Below are positions 36,098 through 40,005 of a stretch of 40,005 nt of DNA, one piece after another (the first letter of the stretch is position 1; each line of letters opens with the position of its first letter). A model generated the notes under the pieces. It was not told the origin of the DNA. It worked only from the letters and a program-made list of their open reading frames with translations, and did not search any database. Made by a program: the position numbers and the translations under genes. The stretch is from Calothrix sp. MO_192.B10 (GTDB taxonomy: Bacteria > Cyanobacteriota > Cyanobacteriia > Cyanobacteriales > Nostocaceae), in assembly GCA_030065055.1 (NCBI GenBank), contig JASJDS010000069.1, positions 1 through 40,005 of the forward strand. The letters run 5' to 3'.

Positions 36098-36245
36098 ACA
36101 AATATTCTACCAAATGGACAAATATCATTGCCAGTTAAATCAAACAAAAAATCGCCAGACAAATAGCAAGGAGCGGCGAATATTTTGGTAGAATTCCGTA
36201 TGCTTAAGGTACTTGATTATTATTTGTACAAGTAAAAATATTTTT

Positions 36246-36881
36246 TTATGACAAAATAGCTTGTCCTAATCGCTTCATAATTTGCAATACCTCCCCCAAC
36301 TCATGGCGACGAGGAAATAATGAAAAAGTCCGGGAAATGTCATACTGTGGTGTATCGCCAAACACTAACTTTAAAAATACAAATTCATCCCCATTTGTAG
36401 CCATGCTAAAAGCAGATTTATCTTGTCTAGGTGTAGCAAACATATAAGCTAGTAACTGTGGTAAAGCCGCAGGAACAGGTATGCTCGTGCGTTTTGATTC
36501 AACTACAAAAATCCACAGTTGTTCTTGTACAACCAATGTATCAATAAAACCATGAATTGTTTCTTCTGGCTCCTCAATTTCCAGTTCAATACCATAAGGT
36601 GAACGAATGCGGAAGGGTGAATCCAGAAAGCCTGCAATTTCTAAAAGTGGCGATAATACTAATAAATTAATTGTACCTTTCAAAAGTAATCCATCAAGAC
36701 GATGGTAGTCATATCGGCGTTTAATGCGTTCAATTCCTGCTTGTTCTTGTGAGTTAAGTGGGGGTAATTCTGATTGTAATTCGGAGAAAAATTGGTTACT
36801 ATCAGTTTGATGTAAGTTAAAGCATTTTTGTAAATCACTGAGACTTTTAATTTTGTCGGTAATGGCTGTAGTAGTGACCAT
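36246..36881 (-). CDS. PD-(D/E)XK nuclease-like protein (type I restriction R N-terminal-like)
   Basis: The 211-residue protein has the core of the HsdR N-terminal-type nuclease: RYDYHRLDGLLLKGT, then GFIDTLVVQEQLWIFVVESKR with D114 and E128-x-K130, and PAALPQLLAYMFA with a conserved glutamine. Cyanobacteria carry many such stand-alone genes without methylase or specificity genes, and none are adjacent here. The role is unknown; it is annotated in many genomes as a restriction endonuclease subunit R. The gene is close to a toxin-antitoxin pair, suggesting an accessory locus. Confidence 0.8.
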   Translation of the reverse strand: MVTTTAITDKIKSLSDLQKCFNLHQTDSNQFFSELQSELPPLNSQEQAGIERIKRRYDYHRLDGLLLKGTINLLVLSPLLEIAGFLDSPFRIRSPYGIELEIEEPEETIHGFIDTLVVQEQLWIFVVESKRTSIPVPAALPQLLAYMFATPRQDKSAFSMATNGDEFVFLKLVFGDTPQYDISRTFSLFPRRHELGEVLQIMKRLGQAILS

Positions 36882-37512
36882 TGAATTTATCTCCTATCAA
36901 TATTTTGTCTTGTCAGTGGCAAAACGCTTTTAAGTTTACTTATCTCAAACTTTTATAAATTGAAACCTAATGATTTTAGGAAATTGCAGCATTCAATAGA
37001 ACTCTTTGCAAAAGTCGTCATTTTCATGCTCTTCTTTGCGCCTACCCTGCGGGAAGCCGCTGAGTCGCTTTCGCGACACGCTGCGCGAACGCGTCTAATG
37101 CGTCTACCCTGCGGGAAGCCGCACTCCGTGCGTCTAATGCGTGAGATAAAAAAATATTTATGCAAGAGGTATAATTCCTCTAATATTATATTGGCAATTT
37201 CTAACCCTAAATCATCCATAACAGGAGCATAAAAATCCTATCTCTCTCCGGGTAAACCAAATTTTGCGTGGGATTTCTAGCTAAGTATCTAAAAAATAAC
37301 CCCTCACACTTGGGGTGATGGGATGATGAAGTAATAAGTAATAAGTAATAAAGAAAAATTTGTCCCCTTGTCCCCTTGTCTCCCCACACTCCCCACACTC
37401 CTTCACTCCCTCACTCCTTCACTCCCCACACCTCCCACACTCCCCTATCACCATAGAACAAGACAACTAAGAGGTACAATATTAGGCTGGAATGTTTGCG
37501 AGTATGTAAATA
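36882..37512. other. 631-bp spacer with palindromic repeats before dut
   Basis: Around 37041-37145 two copies of CTACCCTGCGGGAAGCCGC flank TCGCTTTCGCGA and GCGCGAACGCG palindromes. An (AGTAATA)n array is at about 37329-37350, and a pyrimidine-rich stretch at about 37365-37445. Open frames here on both strands are repeat-derived. The dut promoter should lie in the last 70 bp. Confidence 0.6.
37041..37145. repeat. REP-like palindromic cluster (CTACCCTGCGGGAAGCCGC)
   Basis: The two 19-bp units are direct repeats, each containing the palindromic CCTGCGGG. The neighbouring TCGCTTTCGCGACACGC and GCGCGAACGCG give several possible hairpins. Related words are seen at 835-865 and 13560-13590. Confidence 0.65.
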
Positions 37513-37980
37513 ATGACCCCCAATAGTCAAGCCATAGTCAAAGTAAAACGCCTAGTACCTGAGGCAAAACTACCAAAATACGAACATCCTGGAGATTCTG
37601 GTGCAGATTTAGTGGCTGTTGCTGACCATACTTTACAACCAATGCAGTGGTTTGCCATACCCACGGGAATCTCAGCAGAGGTTCCCATCGGCTTTGAACT
37701 CCAGGTACGTCCCCGTAGTGGTTTGGCGTTGAAACATGGTGTAACTGTCCTAAATACTCCAGGAACTGTTGATGCTGGCTACAGGGGGGAAATTAAGGTA
37801 ATCTTGCTGAATCTTGGTGCTGAATCTTTTCAAATCACTCAAGGGATGAAGATTGCTCAATTAGTTGTAGCCCCTGTGGTGCAGGGATTATTTCAGGAAG
37901 TGGATGAGTTAAATGCATCCCAACGCGGTAGTGGGGGTTTTGGCTCCACTGGTGTTGCTTATGTTGAGGTAGACGGCTAA
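37513..37980 (+). CDS. dut: Deoxyuridine 5'-triphosphate nucleotidohydrolase (dUTPase)
   Basis: dUTPase makes dUMP, the substrate of thymidylate synthase, and keeps uracil out of DNA. All five trimeric dUTPase motifs are present in order: HPGDSGADL, RPRSGLALKHGV, LNTPGTVDAGYRGEIKVIL with the catalytic Asp and Tyr, GMKIAQLVV, and RGSGGFGSTG. The length of 155 residues is standard. The next gene, a ThyX-like protein, starts 4 bp after the stop, so the two are an operon for dTMP production. Confidence 0.97.
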   Translation: MTPNSQAIVKVKRLVPEAKLPKYEHPGDSGADLVAVADHTLQPMQWFAIPTGISAEVPIGFELQVRPRSGLALKHGVTVLNTPGTVDAGYRGEIKVILLNLGAESFQITQGMKIAQLVVAPVVQGLFQEVDELNASQRGSGGFGSTGVAYVEVDG

Positions 37981-37984
37981 AACA

Positions 37985-39598
37985 ATGGAGGAATTTTTCT
38001 TAGATCCGTTTACAGAATCAGAGCAGTTATTGCTACAGCCATTTACTACCAATTGCGATCGCTCGGTGTTTTGTTTGTATAATTTACCGGAAGTGGTGAA
38101 AGGTGCGTTATTCTCTCGCTATAGCCGCAGTGATAAAAGTTTGCGTCGCATTCTCCTAGATGAGTTTATCAATGCTCCGGAGGCGGGTTTTGTTGGCTCT
38201 GGGGATCAATCTACAGAGCAATTAGTAGCCATTCAAAAAGCTACAGGATTTTACGATCGCGTACTGATTGGTTACGGTGATGACTCGGTGGCGGAGTTGG
38301 GCGGGGCGCATATCGCCTGTGAAGGTATTAGCAATATTGCCGCTAAGGCTCTAGAAGACAGCCGTTTGGGAATTTCCCCCTTGGAGAAGTCTACCAGATA
38401 TGTGCCTTTCAACCGGCAAATTAATGGGCGTTATCGCTATTATCGGGAGCCGTCGATTATGGCTTCTAGTTATGCCGAGCGGTATGAAAAAACACTAGAT
38501 AATTTATTTGATACCTATACCCAATTAATTGATCCCCTACTAGTTTGGGTGCGTTCGGTACATCCCAGGGATAATGATACTTCCGAACGGGCTTATAACA
38601 GTGCAACTAGAGCAAAAGCCTTGGATTTGTTGCGGGGTTTACTACCTATGGCAACCTTAACTAATGTAGGCTTATTTGGTAATGGTAGGGCTTTTGAATA
38701 TTTACTAGTTAAGCTTGCAGCCTCACCCCATGCAGAATTGCGATCGCTTTCTGGCTCCATGCAACAAGAATTAGATAGAGTCATCCCTTCCTTTGTCAAA
38801 CGCGCCAAAACCGAACGGGGTGCGAAATATGCCCATTATCTATCCACCAACCGTCAAAATACCCAGTTACTGACACAAAAGCTGCTTGGAACTACACAAC
38901 CCACATCCTCCCCCACAGTGCAATTAGTGGAGTACGATCCCCAAGCCGAAATTAAGGTGGTAGCGGCAATTCTTTACCCCCACTCCGACTTGACATTGGA
39001 GCAAATCCAAGCATACGCAGCAGATTTGGCAACCTCAGAACGGGTGGAGATGATTAATACCTATGCAGGGGAGCGAGAGTCAAGATTTCATCGCCCCGGA
39101 CGCGCTTTTGAAGAGGTTTACTACACCTTCGATATTTTGGCAGATATTGGCGCGTATCGTGACTTGCAAAGGCATAGAGTACTTACCCAAGAGCGTCAAA
39201 GGTTTTCTGTTGCCCACGGTTACATAGTTCCCCCAGAATTAACAGCTGCTAACTTGGCAACTCCCTATCAACAGGCATTGGATGATGCTGCGGAAACTAC
39301 GGAATTTATTAGTAAAGATTTACCTGAAGCTTCTGAGTATGTTGTTCCCTTTGCCTATCTAGTGCGCTGGCGGATCAAGCTAAATTTGCGGGAAGTGTAC
39401 CATTTAGTGGAATTACGCAGCACCCGTCAAGGACATCCATCCTATCGAGCGATCGCGCAACAAATGTATCAGCAGATACAGGCGCATCACCCCACCTTAG
39501 TAGCTCCCATGCAATTTGTGGATCTCAATGATTATGTCCTAGAACGATTATCAGCAGAGCAGCGCATTGATAGCAAATTACAACAACTGAATCAGTAA
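37985..39598 (+). CDS. Double-length ThyX-like (FAD-dependent thymidylate synthase family) protein
   Basis: ThyX makes dTMP from dUMP using FAD and methylenetetrahydrofolate. This protein has 537 residues, about twice a normal ThyX, with two ThyX-like halves (about 1-300 and 310-537). The ThyX signature RHR-x2-S-x-N-E-x-S-x-R-Y is split. The first half aligns as SRLGISPLEKSTRY (127-139) and keeps S, E, S, R and Y but not RHR. The second half has R396-H-R398 but lacks the downstream serines. Both halves might build joint sites. It is translated 4 bp after dut, supporting a dTMP role. Similar long proteins are annotated in cyanobacteria, but activity is not assured. Confidence 0.85.
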   Translation: MEEFFLDPFTESEQLLLQPFTTNCDRSVFCLYNLPEVVKGALFSRYSRSDKSLRRILLDEFINAPEAGFVGSGDQSTEQLVAIQKATGFYDRVLIGYGDDSVAELGGAHIACEGISNIAAKALEDSRLGISPLEKSTRYVPFNRQINGRYRYYREPSIMASSYAERYEKTLDNLFDTYTQLIDPLLVWVRSVHPRDNDTSERAYNSATRAKALDLLRGLLPMATLTNVGLFGNGRAFEYLLVKLAASPHAELRSLSGSMQQELDRVIPSFVKRAKTERGAKYAHYLSTNRQNTQLLTQKLLGTTQPTSSPTVQLVEYDPQAEIKVVAAILYPHSDLTLEQIQAYAADLATSERVEMINTYAGERESRFHRPGRAFEEVYYTFDILADIGAYRDLQRHRVLTQERQRFSVAHGYIVPPELTAANLATPYQQALDDAAETTEFISKDLPEASEYVVPFAYLVRWRIKLNLREVYHLVELRSTRQGHPSYRAIAQQMYQQIQAHHPTLVAPMQFVDLNDYVLERLSAEQRIDSKLQQLNQ

Positions 39599-39727
39599 AC
39601 TCTTACACCCTTGTATATTAAGAGAAGTAGTAGACCGTCACACCCTAGGTCATTAAAGACTGCTTAGTGGCTAATTGGCTCATTTGATGAAAAGATAAAA
39701 TATAGCGATATATTTCATTGTAGTATC

Positions 39728-39898
39728 ATGAATAAAATTGTCGGGACGACAGAAGCTGCATTTTTATTAAATATTTCGGTCTCTAGAGTCAAAGTTTTGC
39801 TCCAGCAACAAAGGATTAAAGGAGCAAAAAAAGCAGGTAGAGTCTGGAAAATTCCCTTAATTAAAGGAATACCCCAAGTGCAAGAGCTTAAAAAGTAA
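39728..39898 (+). CDS. Small HTH protein (excisionase/MerR-like)
   Basis: A 56-residue gene encoding MNKIVGTTEAAFLLNISVSR, then VKVLLQQQRIKGAKKAGRVWKIP. The pattern T-x-EAA-LLNIS-SRV-LLQ-RI-GA-K-GR-W-IP is that of the HTH_17 excisionase-like domain, complete to the usual IP in the wing strand. Such proteins occur as excisionases of mobile elements or as antitoxin-like regulators. The following tract of AAAAGTA repeats and the window end hide any partner gene. It lies 130 bp after the ThyX-like gene. Confidence 0.7.
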   Translation: MNKIVGTTEAAFLLNISVSRVKVLLQQQRIKGAKKAGRVWKIPLIKGIPQVQELKK

Positions 39899-40005
39899 AA
39901 AGATAAAAGTAAAAAGTAAAAAGATAATCCCCATAAATAAATTGAGGGGATAAGATTACGGACGTATTGTTTCTTGCACTACCTGTATCGAAACAAATGT
40001 TTTTA

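Noticed and set aside
36043-36162. 40-residue extension of the antitoxin
   Set aside because: Overlaps the palindromic operator and adds hydrophobic AT-rich residues; the Phd fold begins at MTIISATDAR.
36953-37232. Overlapping 88- and 90-codon frames on both strands
   Set aside because: Both read through the palindromic repeat cluster; no protein-like conservation is visible.

Overview
This window looks like a piece of chromosome from a filamentous, phycoerythrin-containing cyanobacterium, probably of the Nostocales. Four things point there. A phycoerythrin operon (cpeBA) sits with its bilin-lyase genes. The cyanobacterial HIP1 palindrome GCGATCGC and its core CGATCG occur throughout the genes. 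There are many period-7 tandem arrays (STRR-type) between genes. Plant/cyanobacterium-type genes such as ycf20, plant-type glycerate kinase, cyanophycinase and a PucC-like transporter are also present. The species cannot be fixed from sequence reading alone. No tRNA, rRNA or CRISPR array was seen.

Left part (1-7.1 kb) is a light-harvesting island. Reading leftward on the minus strand: an nblA-like phycobilisome-degradation gene, cpeB, cpeA, the HEAT-repeat lyase genes cpeY and cpeZ, then a small SpoT-like HD hydrolase only 11 bp after cpeZ. Divergent on the plus strand are an S-type bilin lyase gene and a small zincin-like gene. At the left edge lie a COQ4-like gene and what looks like the end of an IS200/IS605-type element. 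Together these genes cover phycoerythrin apoproteins, chromophore attachment and probably pigment turnover.

Middle part (7.5-28.5 kb) holds mostly housekeeping genes: prfC, a TPR/proline-rich protein with a degenerate M48 peptidase domain, an RRM RNA-binding protein, a GT4 glycosyltransferase resembling sucrose-phosphate synthase, rqcH/NFACT, hemB, glycerate kinase, ycf20, cyanophycinase-like, a PucC-like MFS transporter, a PrxQ/Bcp peroxiredoxin and an SLH-domain lipoprotein. They are separated by long AT-rich or repeat-filled spacers. These spacers hold two well-preserved ~112-bp MITEs with 8-bp target duplications, a PEP-CTERM gene remnant and a candidate small RNA with a terminator.

Right part (28.8-40 kb): an FHA-PrsW intramembrane-protease fusion lies near a CHAT(caspase-like)-FHA gene and its small acidic partner. 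Then come dxr, a Phd/RelE-type toxin-antitoxin pair with a palindromic operator, a PD-(D/E)XK nuclease-like protein, dut, and a double-length ThyX-like protein whose two halves keep complementary parts of the ThyX signature. Last is a small HTH protein near the window edge.

The most interesting signals are the HD hydrolase gene coupled to the phycoerythrin lyases, the nblA-like gene directly upstream of cpeBA, the two MITE copies with clean target duplications, the tandem ThyX with complementary degeneration, the catalytically dead M48 protein, and the two FHA-linked proteases close together.
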